Assembly: GCA_028622995.1 (NCBI GenBank)
Contig: JAJQJQ010000008.1
Span: 6,696,001-6,760,000 of the forward strand
Direction of reading: 5' to 3'
Origin: Panagrolaimus kolymaensis
Taxonomy: Eukaryota > Nematoda > Chromadorea > Rhabditida > Panagrolaimidae
DNA: 64,000 bases
Each line of letters opens with the position of its first letter. The first letter of the stretch is position 1. Below are positions 24,994-38,550 of this stretch, piece after piece. The notes under the pieces are model-generated. The model worked only from the letters and a program-made list of their open reading frames with translations. It made no database searches and was not told the DNA's origin. A program made the translations under genes and the position numbers.

Positions 24994-26835
24994 TCCAGCT
25001 TGAATAAAATTTCAAAGGCAAACGCGCTTCCTAAAAAGTTTTAAGGATAAACTAAATAATCTGTTTCAAAGTTTTTCTCAAAAATTTTTAGTAACAATTC
25101 TATTTTCTTACTTTGAAATATCAAATGTCAAATATTTTAAGGCTAAAGGAATACCACCAGACACAATTGGTCGTTCCAGAAATCCTCAAAACAAAGTATG
25201 ACTAGAAACTTAAAACATTCGAAGAAGAGGTAAGTAAGTCTCCACCTTCCATCATCGTTGTCGTTAGTCTTCTTCTTCTTCCAGTTTCCCTCTTCATGAG
25301 AGATTTAAGCCATATTTTTCTATTGTTGCATTTGTCGATAAAATATTCCAACGGGTCAAAAAAAGAAAGAAATGGGAAAAGAAATTGGACACTTTGCGAT
25401 TTGCAATTTTTTGATGAAGCGAGCGATCTTGGTTGCGATAAAATAAAAAATAAAACAGGTCAATAATACCAGCAGCTCTTCCACTTCAAATAAATTTTGA
25501 CAGATCTGGGAAGCGATATTATCCAAATTCTCAATTAAAACAAATAAAAGCGTTGTTGTTGAATATTTGAAGCTTCTCCATGAGAGATCATCGAAAAACG
25601 GAAGCTTCATCATCGCAATGAGGAGTGTAAGGAAATTTGTTCGTTGAATGTTATCGAAGACAAAAGGAGGTGCAAAGTTAAATCTGAACGATCATAAATC
25701 CGATTACAAAATTGAAAATTGAATTGCGACAAAAAGCATTTTGAATCTTCGTACATTTTTTTCTCACTAATGAAAATGAAAACACAACTAACTGGGAGAT
25801 ATTAAGAAAACACCGACAGTCTAAAACCATTGTCTTTAGTTAGCAGCTAGATGATGACAAATTGTTCTACGAATCTTAATAATAATGTTTTATTCAACAA
25901 TAGCTATATACATTAAACAATATACTTGATAAGAAAAAACGTTTAAAATATAAACAAGTAAACGTACTATAAACATTAATAATAGTGTAAGCATCGACGA
26001 AAACGAATGAACCATTTACATACGAGGTGTAGCATCTTTGCGCTTAATATTTTATCAAACTTTATTTAATTTTAGAACCTTTAAAGGCTGTAAACTATTT
26101 AAACCTTCTTTTTTTTTTTTGATTTTTTTTGCTATTATTATTACATCGAACTTCACAACATTCTTCACGTCAATTGCTATACTTCATTTATCTTCGCATA
26201 ATCTTTTTGTTATTCTTTCACTTAGAACAAATTTTTAAGTTTTACTATTTTTGACATAGTAGTTAGTTAACTTGAGTAAAGACGTACTTTTAAAGCAAAA
26301 ATGTGCAAGCAAGCAAGGATCGCTGCTTCGCTTGTTGATTCACCCATTTTTAAAGCTTAAAAGGAATCACTTTCAAAATAAAGTCCAAAGCGTGGGAGCT
26401 TTTTTTAAAATGGGTGATCGAAGAAGAAGAAAAAAAAGGATGGTGGGTTGAAATCATCAAAAAACAAACAAATAAAAGTGACCACCACCTTGTTAACCGA
26501 CCGACAAAAGGCTTAACAAAAACTTATTATAGAAACTTGAGACAACATTTAAAAAAAATCAGTTAAAAATCCAAAGTTAATCAAAAGATTTTATTTTCTT
26601 TCATGATCGAATTTTTTTTGAACACAATAAAGGGGTTTATTGACTTTTCAAGGCTACAAAATAATGGCTTTTTAAAATATGTTTTTTATGACATCGATAG
26701 AATGAGGATGATCGTGGGAATTTTCACAAGGAAGTAATGTATTCTTGTAATTGAGCGGGACACATTATCGACGAGTAATTTACTTTTGCCTCATTTTAAT
26801 TTCGATTTGATTTTTTAGAGTAAAAAATAGTAATA
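24994..26835. other. intergenic region with scattered coding-like pieces
   Basis: Minus-strand pieces near 25188-25113 and an 85-codon frame at 25613-25356 (one or two hydrophobic stretches) look partly coding but cannot be joined with confidence. The remainder is AT-rich. The right end is the promoter side of the Kunitz gene. Confidence 0.3.
26811..26818 (+). other. candidate trans-splice acceptor before the Kunitz gene
   Basis: TTTTTTAG ends 17 nt before the ATG at 26836. Such a strong acceptor just before a start is typical of spliced-leader addition in nematodes. A 5' UTR intron is the alternative. Confidence 0.4.
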
Positions 26836-29323
26836 ATGTTTGATGAATTTTTCTTGCCACCACTTTTAACTTTTTCCATTATTCTAAATTCTTGCCATTT
26901 TTTTGTTGAGAGTACTGTAGATATAATAAATGATGATTTGATGTTTGTTCCAAGACGATATGGATTAATTGAAGGTTGGTTATTACTTATTTATTTACTT
27001 TATTTACTTTATTTTTAATTTTCTTTTCTTTCAGAGATATGCCCGGATCGAAGCACACCCCAATCAAGAGATGGGAATATTATTTGGTGCCAAAGTGATG
27101 ATGAATGTAAATATTCATATCAATGCACATCCATATCAGGTTTAAAGCATTTTGGAACTCAAATTAAATATTGCTGCCCAACACGATGTAGGATTTTTGC
27201 AAATTTGTATTGTTGCGTTTATCGAATCAATTCTAGCTTCCGTATGCTCTTTACCTCATTCCCCAGGATTCGGTGATTGTAATCGATTACCAAGAAAAAT
27301 GTATTATTTCGATTCAACCGCTTTACAATGTTTACCATTTAAAGTTTTGGAATGTCGAGGAATAAATGGAAATCGATTTGAAAGCATATCGGATTGTCGA
27401 AGTCGATGTGAAACTACTGGTTGGTTTTATATTGAATAATTTTGCAGATAATCTTTTGATGTTGAAGCATGTGAAGCAGGTGAATCGCCATTATTTGAAA
27501 ATGATGATATTGATAAACCAAAACTTTGTCATGAAGATCAAGCTTCATGTCCAAAAGGATATAATTGCAGATATGATAAATTGTTTCGGCGGCATATTTG
27601 TTGTGGATACAAGAATCAAGGTTTTTGAAAAATTCTAAAACTAGTGATTGTTGAAGGTGGAAATTTTTAGGAGCATGTTCAGCCGATCAAAAACCTTTTA
27701 TGGTTCCATTTATGGGACAAACAAAAAGTTGTGTTGAAAATTCGATCAAAGATGATTGTCCTCCGGATTTTGTTTGTGCCGCTAATCCATTAACTGGATA
27801 TCGATTTTGTTGCTCACCTAAAGGAGGTATAACAATTATTATAATTTTAACTAAAGTTTGATTAGCCCTTGGAAGCTATGTATTTTTTTTAAATCACTCT
27901 TGCATTATTTCACTTTTTTCAGGTGTATGTCCCGCAGGTCAACATCCATATATTCATCCATTAACAGATAAAACGATAAAATGTAATCCCATTTCATATT
28001 CAGGTGGTGATTGTCCAGTTGGTTTTTCATGTGCTGCCATTGTTACAGGATCACAATGGGGCTTTTGTTGTTCGGATTCTATTACAGGTTTGTTTTATTG
28101 TTGACGTATGTTTTATAAGCTGATTTCTTTTTCTTGTTGGCTGAAAAAAAATGTACTAAGATTAGCTTTAAAACGTTTGTGTTTTTTGCATTCATAAAAG
28201 TTGTTGGTGGGTCATGAATAATAATTCAATCTTGTGTTGAGTGACACATATTTTTAAAGACTTTAAAATGTTAGGATTTGAATGGTTATTATGGATTTTA
28301 GCTTCGTGTCCATCTGGAACTTCGCCATTTACAAATCCACTTAATCAACAACCACAAAAATGTACCATTGGTGTTACAATATGCCAGTTAGTTACTATTA
28401 TTATCTTTAAGAAATATAAAATTAATTATAAACTATTTTTAGTTCAGGATATTCATGCCAAAATAGTGATTCTCTTGCCATTGTGGGTTTTTGTTGCACT
28501 GATCGAAACCCTCACATAGCTTTCGTTACTCCGGGAATAACAAAAACTTCTATGTATTCATTAGCAGAGCCAAGAAAAACTCTTCCAACCGCATTGGCTC
28601 GTCCTGAAGATCTTTCATTTATTGAACAATGGCGCCCTGAAATTCGATTGGTGGATATTCAAAAAAGGATTGATCGGGCGGATAAACTACATTTAATAAA
28701 AAAGCAATCAAAAATTCGAAAATCCCCAAATTATTATCATTCTAAAAGAGCTTCAAATTTGCTTCGATGCCCTCATCAAATGTCACCGGTGCTTTATTTA
28801 GGAACTTCGTTACCATTAAAATGTGAAATAAATGGAAATTCAAAATGTCCACGTAAGTAAACTTAATAGTTATTCATAACCATACTCTTTCATCCTGCTT
28901 ATATCAAAAATCAATTTGGAAAGTAAAACTTTAATGATTTTTAGCTCCATCAGAATGCGTTGAAGCTTTTGAGGATTCATTGCAACGATCTCTTTGTTGC
29001 GTTTACTCCACAGAAGATAGCGATGAACTTCTTGAAGGAACTCCGACGCGTAACACCGCTAATGCTATCAAAGTTTTAACAACCACATTTAAACCTGGAG
29101 AAGATTTGGTAAATGTTTTAACAAGTTCAGGTAATGTACACATATTATTATTATTGCTAATTTTAGTTTTCCATTTTATTTATTTCTAGATCCCTATTGT
29201 CCAAATGTAATTGAAGATCGAACTTGTATACCCGGTTCCACGCATATTTGTATTGAAGAATCATTCTTTTGTCAATTTAATATTCAATTTCAAAAATTTA
29301 TGTGTTGTTCATTAAATGCTTAA
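26836..29323 (+). CDS. secreted Kunitz / lustrin-type cysteine-rich protein, ten exons, 587 aa
   Basis: Exons: 26836-26974, 27035-27187, 27237-27419, 27468-27620, 27671-27826, 27923-28087, 28302-28386, 28443-28852, 28945-29130 and 29190-29323, giving 588 codons in one frame. An N-terminal hydrophobic signal sequence (about residues 5-26) points to secretion. A first Cys-rich module ends ..KYCCPTR. It is followed by one Kunitz domain (about residues 100-153) with six cysteines, YYFD, and C-x3-C at its end. At least five lustrin-like modules follow, each ending in a CC pair (RRHICCGYK, GYRFCCSPK, WGFCCSD, VGFCCTD, FMCCSLN). Such Kunitz-plus-lustrin proteins are common in nematodes and many are extracellular. 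The residue after the second Kunitz cysteine is Asn rather than Lys or Arg, so trypsin-like inhibition is doubtful. Introns are short (48-60 nt for several). Confidence 0.88.
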
Positions 29324-29384
29324 TCATACTATAGTAATAACATTCTATGATTACTGCTGCTTTTTGATCTCTCAATATTTGTGT

Positions 29385-29390
29385 AATAAA
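29385..29390 (+). terminator. poly(A) signal of the Kunitz/lustrin gene
   Basis: AATAAA 62 nt past the stop codon. Confidence 0.5.
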
Positions 29391-30255
29391 AACAACCCCA
29401 TTGGTTTTATCATGAATCATTTCCGTTTTATTTTTCTCACAATTAAACAACACTCTTTGGCTGTGGTTTATTTTTTGGTCATAACTGCATTTTTTTTATT
29501 TCGAAAAAAATCTGTCAAAAATTACGCAATTCTTTTTTTATTTTTCACATTGGTTTTCGTTTCATTCATTTTCAATGCTCTCATGTGCCGCCATAATGCG
29601 CAACAGTCAGCATTCGCCTTTCTCCACCGACCGCTTATGTTGTTGTGGTTCTCTCCTGCGACCTCCCATTTTTCTTTTTCCTAAAAAAGAATCTAACATT
29701 TTTTAAGAGTCGGCGTCGTCGACTTATGTCCATTTTTTTCTCTCCTCTCGTTCTTTCTCCATATTTTTGAATTCAAATTTTGGCGCCATTTGTAAATGAA
29801 CCAATGGAATTCGTATGTACCGCCTTCAGCTGAACGTTTATTGGTTTTCAACATAAAAAAAGAACCTCCAGCGCAATAAAAAAAATGAGTGGTTTTTCTT
29901 CTGAAATGGACGACGACGACAACGCACACATTTTTTCTGCCTCTTTTTTGGAATTGAAAAAGAGAGTAAGAGTTTTGCCAGAGTGGTTTTTTAGGCGCGA
30001 AAAGGGCTTGGGTTTAAACTCATATATAACTCAAAAAAAGGAGAGAGAGTTTTAGTCATCATTCGTGTATTATTTGAAGAAAGAAGGGATCAGTTTCAAT
30101 TTTTTTCTTTTATGTCTCACCTCTTGCTGTGAATGAATAAGTAATATAAAAATAAAAAGTTTGTATCTCTCTGTTGGATAAAAATTGAATTTGTGGCGCT
30201 TCTGTACAACAAAGAAGTATGAGATCCTGCTATGGCACCACTAAAGCAGATTTTA
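29391..30255. other. non-coding region
   Basis: AT-rich with poly-T runs. No gene or element is recognised. Confidence 0.35.
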
Positions 30256-30263
30256 CTTATCCA

Positions 30264-30669
30264 TAGGGGTGGAAACGGGCCGGCCCGGGCCTTGTCGAGC
30301 CCTTAGCGGGCCTTGGGAAAACTTTTTTATTTTATCTTTTTTTTTTAAATCTGTTTTAACAGAGCTGTAGTATTTGAGTAGGGCTACAAATATAACCTTA
30401 CCTTTTCGAGGTCAGTATTCAAATTATCAGAGATATTTGACGTACGGGCCTAGATTTTTTTTTTTTGGCAAGGCCCGGCCTGTTTTCGAAACTGCCTTTA
30501 AAACTCCACCGGGAATCGATGTTTTGAGATTCTGTCTATTGGAAGAGGTAGATATTCGAAGGGCCCGGGGGGGGGGGGGGTTACCTGATGGAAAAACAAT
30601 GGTTGTAAAGCTTAAAAAAAAGTTATGATGATTTTGGCGAAGTGCGGCGGGCCCGACAGTCCACCCCTA
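30264..30669. mobile_element. hAT-type MITE, 406 bp, 8-bp target duplication
   Basis: The ends are perfect inverted repeats, TAGGGGTGGA and TCCACCCCTA. They are flanked by the direct repeat CTTATCCA at 30256-30263 and 30670-30677. An 8-bp duplication and this type of end are hallmarks of hAT transposons. The interior is rich in GGGCCCGG-like palindromes and carries a run of G (about 30565-30580). No transposase is present, so it is a non-autonomous copy. The perfect duplication suggests a fairly young insertion. Confidence 0.85.
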
Positions 30670-30677
30670 CTTATCCA

Positions 30678-33600
30678 TATTGTGTCTCAAATCAAATCCC
30701 TGTCTCTTAAATTTATATTCCTTTTAAAAAGTTTTCTTTAGTTCACAAAAGTTTTCAATTTCTTGTTTTCGTGCTTTGCAATATATAGAGATAAATAACT
30801 GCAAAAAGAATGTCAAAATAATTTTTCTCTATTTTGATTTTGTCACATTTGATAATGACCTTTATTTATATTTTTCGTATTATTATTTTCCTCGTGAATG
30901 AAGAAAAAAAAGATCCGGCCGCATTCCATTGCATTCTGCGCAAATGATTATGAGATTTCAATATAATGGGGATAAATCTTTGTGATGAGAGAGAAAAAGA
31001 TATTAAGTGACGATATGTTTTTCATCGGAAGCAATTTTTCTGACATAACACATTTGCTCACGGCGTAAACAATCATCAACCTTCGTCGTCGAAGACGATG
31101 TTGCAATTTGGTATTCAAATATCTTAAATTTTTCTTTTCTTCCCTAAACTATCCATTTTTCTTTCGGGTTTTGGTATTATAAAAAAAATAGAGATACTTG
31201 AGAGAGAAAAAAAGTGCGTTAATCCAATTGGCGCCTAAAAAAGTCGGTATTTTTTTTTATCTTCTAAAAATCTCTCCGGTTTATTTTTTTATGGCGAATG
31301 GCTTAAGCATTCTCTAGTTGATGCAGCATCGCCGTTGCGGTCATTTGCATTTCAAGATGGCCATAAATAGAAAGAACCAAAAAAGAAAGAAAGAGAAGAT
31401 TGACCCTTGTCCAAAACCAAAACCGTAAAATTCCTTCATATACATACTTTTTTCGTTTCTTTTCCCCTTTTTTCATCCATATAAGTTAAGCGTGAAAATA
31501 AAAAACAGCCAGCAACGCGCAATTTGGTGGTACCAGCCGCCGGCAATGCATGCATGTTTTATTTTTTATTCCGTTTGCTTAAGGGCAATCCTCCCTTCAC
31601 TTAAAGTGGGCAAGCGACATCTTGAATTTACTCTTTTTCTTTCCTTTTTCAAAAAACATTCATTTGACCATTTTTTCGAAGAATAAAAAAAACTTCTTTC
31701 ATTCTATCCCTTCTTTTTTGCGATGACCATTCACGTCGTCAAAAATATCAAAAAGTAGGGCTCAAAAAAAAGCTTTCATCAAAAACACATTTGCGCAAGT
31801 CATAGTCAGAGTCATCAAGTCAAGTGTTGACCTTTTTTGTGCTCAATCGCCTTCCTTTTTTGAGATTGAATGTTTGCCGCTGCTTTTCAAAAATATAATA
31901 TTATTCTTTCTGTCAATAGTAATAACACACAATGAATTCTCTGTTTCTCCCGCTTCTTTTTTTCTTTTCCTGATTTAAAAAAAAGCTATCGAAATGGCAC
32001 CAAATCCGTTAAATTTTTGAAGAAAGAAACTTTTCCATTTATTTTTTGTAATAAAAGATTGTTGCTGTCAACCAAGTCCCAACAACCTCTCTTTCTATCC
32101 TTCAACCCCGCCTTTCTTTATTCTTTTTGGCGTTTCTTATTTTTTCTTCTTGCGCAGTTCAAAAACGGCCTCCAAAATAATTTTCGACCATTTTTTTTCT
32201 CTCTCAAAACTATCGTCGACGACGACCAAATATCATCGTTGCAGCAGTAGCAATGTCCGTCACTGTTCCTTTCCTTCTTCATTCAATTGTCCGGTCCAAC
32301 TCTTTTTTTTCTTCTATCCATTTTTGTCACCGATTAAATGGCCTTCAGTTTCTTTTTTTTCCCATTTTTTCTCTCCTGTTTTACATTATTTTCGGCGTTT
32401 TTTTTGTGGACAAGAGTCAAATAATTTTCGATTTTTGGTCTCAGACAATTTTTTTGTACAAACGTTAAAAAATTATAGTTGGAATTGAATAAATTCCCAA
32501 AAACTTTCTGTCAAATTTATTCGCATTTTTTTAGACGAAAGAGAAAACAATAGTTTGAGTTCCACATCGAAAACTGATTTTCCTATTTTTGGTAATCCCC
32601 TATCCTGTAACAATTGTCCCAAAATTATTTCCTCATCAATTATTCATCATCGTTTGTTTCTTCATTTTTATTTGAAACATCAGAAAAACCATGTTTCAAG
32701 TTAAATTCTGCCTTTCGAAATTTAACCCTTTTGTTTTTGTTCCTTCCAAATGTTTACCCAATTCTAATTTAAAAAATGTGTTCTCTCTTTTTTGTTCCAT
32801 ATGGCCTTTATACACTCTCCAAAAAAAGTACTTATTCAAAGATTTTGTTGCCCTTTCGATCGTTTTCTGGGACATCTGTGTGCCATTTCTTGCTAACTCT
32901 ATCTCTCCGGAGTTTGAGAAGAAACTGAGTCTTTATTTTTTTAACATTCTTTAAAAAAAGAAAAGCTTTTTTGCATTTCCTTCTTTTGGTTTGTCTGTGT
33001 CCTTCCTTTACAAAGAATAACTACTAAAACCTCTGCCTTCTCTTTCTTTTTGACCGATGGCAAAAAAAGTCTTCTTGAAAAGGAAGAAAAAGAGGCATCG
33101 CAGCAATGCTCACAAAAGTCAGTTTAAAAACGCTTTGACTCAATGGTGGAAGAAAAATGGACACATCTTTCTCGGCAACTCACACACCACAAAAAAGGAT
33201 CTTTTTCATCTCAAAGAATGACAAAAAAAAAAAGAAAGAAGAAAAAGATGACTTCTAAGAACTCGAAAAAGATTGCCATCACAAAAATGTCTTTTTTCTT
33301 CATTCGTCGTTCATTTTTAGTTGCGCGGCGCACATTAATGTGATTGTTTGAAGAAGCGGATGATTTGGTACCAAATGAACCTAATCGAGACCATTATTCC
33401 TTTCCGGATGCTGTTGTTGGCTGGCTCGATTAACTCATTTTTACTCTCATTCATTCTTTTCTTCTTTTTTTTTGTGGAGAATTTGCGAAATTCCGTCTTA
33501 AGATAAATGGATTTTTCCTTTTTAAACATGAAAAATAATTTTTAGTAATGATGATGAATAAGCCCAAATTGAGGTCGATTGGAGTTCCGCGCAATCCGCC

Positions 33601-36600
33601 TTTTTGTCATCCACTCTAATATAAACTTTATCTTCTTCTTATGGAGAACGAAAATATCTTTAACGAAACCTTCCAAAACAGGCTTGATCCTAAAAGCCGC
33701 TTTCACGCTCACCATCTCTTTCCCTCCTTCATTCCTCCCTCCATTCATTCAAATTCATTTGATGATGATGGTTAAGTATTTAGATTTAGAGTAACTTTGA
33801 TTCTCTAAAACCTTTGCGACGTGTTTCTTATACAAACATACAATTTTTTTTTAAACTTCTATAAACTATTGTATCATTGCAGCAATCCGCTTTCCCGCAC
33901 GTGGGCGATTGATAGTTAGTTAAGTTTGAAAAAAAAAAGAGAGTTTGTTTTTACATTTTTCTTTTCTTCAGATTATGTATTTCTACTGAAGTCAAATAAT
34001 TATGTATCAAAAAACTTGATTTCTTTTTTTAAATCTAGGTAGATAGCCATAATTACTCCTTCAAAAACATTTGAATCATACTTTTTTGTTTACAAAAAAC
34101 ATGACTTCAAAAAAATATATATAGTTCGTCATTGTATCAACAAAATTAATGACCGTTAAAGTGTGTTTTAAAAATCACTTCTCTTCTTTTTTTTTTCTGT
34201 CGATTTTGTGAAAAAGAAATTAGTTCTGTATCCTTCTTTTTTTTGTTTGTTGAACATAACACAAAATTGTCTATTCATAAATGACCGAAAGAGTGAGCAA
34301 AGAAATCCATAGCTTTTTTGTGCCCCCATTTTTTTATGGTCGTCAAAAAAACTCTAATAACACAAATAAGTCAATTTTTATTATTGCAGATGTATTTTTT
34401 GTTAGTTCTTCTTGAAGTTTGCGGTAGATTTTTAAGGTCAGTTTTTATGGATAAATGAATCTTCATTTCTCAGACTTCTTTTCATTAAACAAAACTAATG
34501 AAATGCATTTTTCCCATCACAAAGAAAGAACATTCTTTGTCTTTTGGGTTTTTGCTTTTTTATTTCTCACAATTGTTCACGATTTTAAAACTGTGAAGAA
34601 AAAAACCAAGTATGTTGGCAAGCTTCCAGTTTTGTATTTGCGTAGCTCCTTTCCAAGAAATGAGAGAGAAAGAAAAAAGGAAAGATTTTTTTTTGATTTA
34701 TCATTTTTTAAATAAAAAAAGCATAGATCAAGCAAGCTGATGCTGCTGCGTCAAATTCTCAGAACGGCGATGCCTTTTTTATTTATTTTTTTGTATGAAT
34801 CACATCGAGAGAAAAAAAAAGGCGCAGAAAAGGCTCGTCGTCGTCATCATAATTCTACCCCCAGTGTTAGCGATAATATTTTTTTGTTGCTTGGCTTGCA
34901 CATGCATGCAATCATCGGAAATATGTCCACCGACAAACTATCCATTCTAGGAAAATTACGCAATAGGAAAATGGGAAAAAATAAGCAACAAAAGCAATTC
35001 GCTATATGATTCACAGTGGAAATGTCTATTTTATAACGGGCGCTGCTTTCACAAAAAACAGTCAGTTTGCTTTTCAACAGCAAAAAAAACTTTACGTGAT
35101 CGTGTGAGTAAACAAGAAAAAAAAGTTTATTTATTAATAAAAAGGTTGGTTTAATATTATTATTTTTTTTCTTTTCATTCATTGACCCCTTCTTCTTCAT
35201 TATTGTTCCATCAAAGTTTTACTTTTTGTTGTATTGCTTTTTTTCTTTCTAATCAGGTTCTTTAGTTTTGTTTCGTTCAATTTAAAAGGAAAGGCCCCAC
35301 GCATTCCAGGAACAGTTGCCAACTTTTTTAATACCAACTGTTTGTCGGCGGTTGATGTCTTGCCATCCCGAAACACAACGAAAAAAAAGTTGGTAACATC
35401 CTCTCTTTATCTTTGAAATAAATCCACTGTTATTCCACCCTCGCTAGCAGCAAGAAAGCAAAATGTGGCCCTAAAGGCTGTAAAGTTAGTTTCAAAGCAT
35501 AGATATATAGAAAGAATTAAAACGCCCCCGGCTATTTTGCTTTACACTCAATGGATTTGATCGAAAAAGCCATGTCAGACCAACTGTGTTTCTTTCACTT
35601 TTATTAACAAAAAAAGCACATTGTCTCGATCCCTCTTTATTATTTTTTTTTTCCTTCAGGACTAAACAGCATTTTTATCTTTAACCGCACAAAGCATAAA
35701 AAAGAAAGAGAGAGAAAAAAAAAGAAGAAGCAACATTTAAGTTGTTGATGGAGCCTCTTTTTCCCTTTCTTTCATTCTTGCGCACTTGCAAAGAAGAAAG
35801 AAAAAGAACTTAGTAATAGCAGCAAGAAAAAGCAGTGGCAAAGCAGCAGCTAAACAGTGCGCAAATTTTTTGCTTTATAAAAGAACTAGTAATCTTCTTT
35901 CTTACTTATTTTTACGTTCCAAGAAATGCAAAAAAGTAAAGACGACATGCTGGAGGAGAACTTAACTCTTCTTTCATTTTTTTCTACGAAAAAATCAAAC
36001 TTTTTTGAAATATCTGCTGCGCAAAAGAAAAAGAAAAGCACGCTAAAAAGCTTAGAACTCTCATAAAATTAGTTAGTTGTTGATGCTGCTGCTGCTAAAA
36101 AAATGAAGAGAAAAAGTAAAAAAGAAGTGCATCTTTTGACGTCGAATATTTTCCAAGTTCATTGGTTAAAAAATAGCGCAGATACAACAAAATATAAACA
36201 ATAGTTAGAAGTTATTGAAAGGTTTTTTTATATGTAAAAGGATTTTAAAATGTATGTATGATAATATTAATTTTAGAATTAAATTTTCAGAGAACTTTGG
36301 ATCTTCAAACAAATTCAAATTATTACCCTTTCTCAAAACGAAAAAGATTCAGAAACATTCAATTGAGTCGTGAATCGCAGACATCAAAACTTGCTTTCAC
36401 TTTTTTAGGAAATAAAAACTTCAAAACTTTTTTTTGCTTCACATTGATTTTTTTGATACCTTTTTAATTGAATTTTGTTCCCCCGCAACTCCAGCTTTAA
36501 TTTTTCCTATCATTAATAATTAATTCATTGATTGTTCCTCGAAATAATGGATCTTCAACCTTTTTTCTTCTTTCTAGCCTTTACCTTTATTCCGCCCGCA

Positions 36601-36701
36601 ATAAGAAGAAAAGCAAGAAAAATATTGCTTGCTTGCAAACGTGTGTTTTTTTTATGTTGAACTCCTCCTCTCCGCCTATTTTTTTTTCTTCTTTCCTTCT
36701 A
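30678..36701. other. long gene-poor region upstream of the first actin
   Basis: About 6 kb of AT-rich sequence with long pyrimidine or purine runs on either strand. No open frame shows convincing protein character. Its 3' part probably includes distal regulatory DNA of actin copy 1. Confidence 0.4.
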
Positions 36702-36710
36702 TATATAAAA
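36702..36710 (+). promoter_or_regulatory. candidate TATA box of actin copy 1
   Basis: TATATAAAA stands in a GC-richer pyrimidine context about 600 bp before the actin start. Copy 2 has a similar motif at about the same distance. Transcription start and 5' UTR are not resolved. Confidence 0.35.
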
Positions 36711-37255
36711 TCTTTCTGCCACCATCGAGGATGCCTTAAAACTCAGTGTATTGCTGCTGCTCTCCTTTGGTTGTGTGTATTTTTTTTCCTCTCTTTACTT
36801 TTTGATGAAAAAAAGAGAAAGGGAGCAAATGCAGGCATTGCTTCACTGAACACACACATAGTTTGCTTTTTTTTTCTCTGTATGTACGCCTCCTTTTTGT
36901 TATTGCTGATCGAGTGCGATCCCGACCGAAGCAATTCGAAGAACGGCTTAAAAAATTTAAGCGTCCAAGTGCTTGCTTTATGATGGCTGGTTGTTCAGGC
37001 AGCAAACAGGCGGTCGCAGCTAAGGCAGTCTAGCTGTTTCAGTGGCCTAAGCTTACTGCAATGCTTGTCATTCTTCAATTTTTGCTTCTTGCACCTAAAG
37101 TTGATAATCTTTTTATTCTTTTGTTTCGATTTTTAGTCAGTCGTGTTCCATTTTAGTCTAAACAAATACCCATTTTATTGTTATCATTTTATTTGTATTA
37201 TTCGTGAAATTTTCGTGATGATAAAATATTTTTGTTTTAAATCAATTATAATTAA

Positions 37256-38550
<1,295 letters not shown>

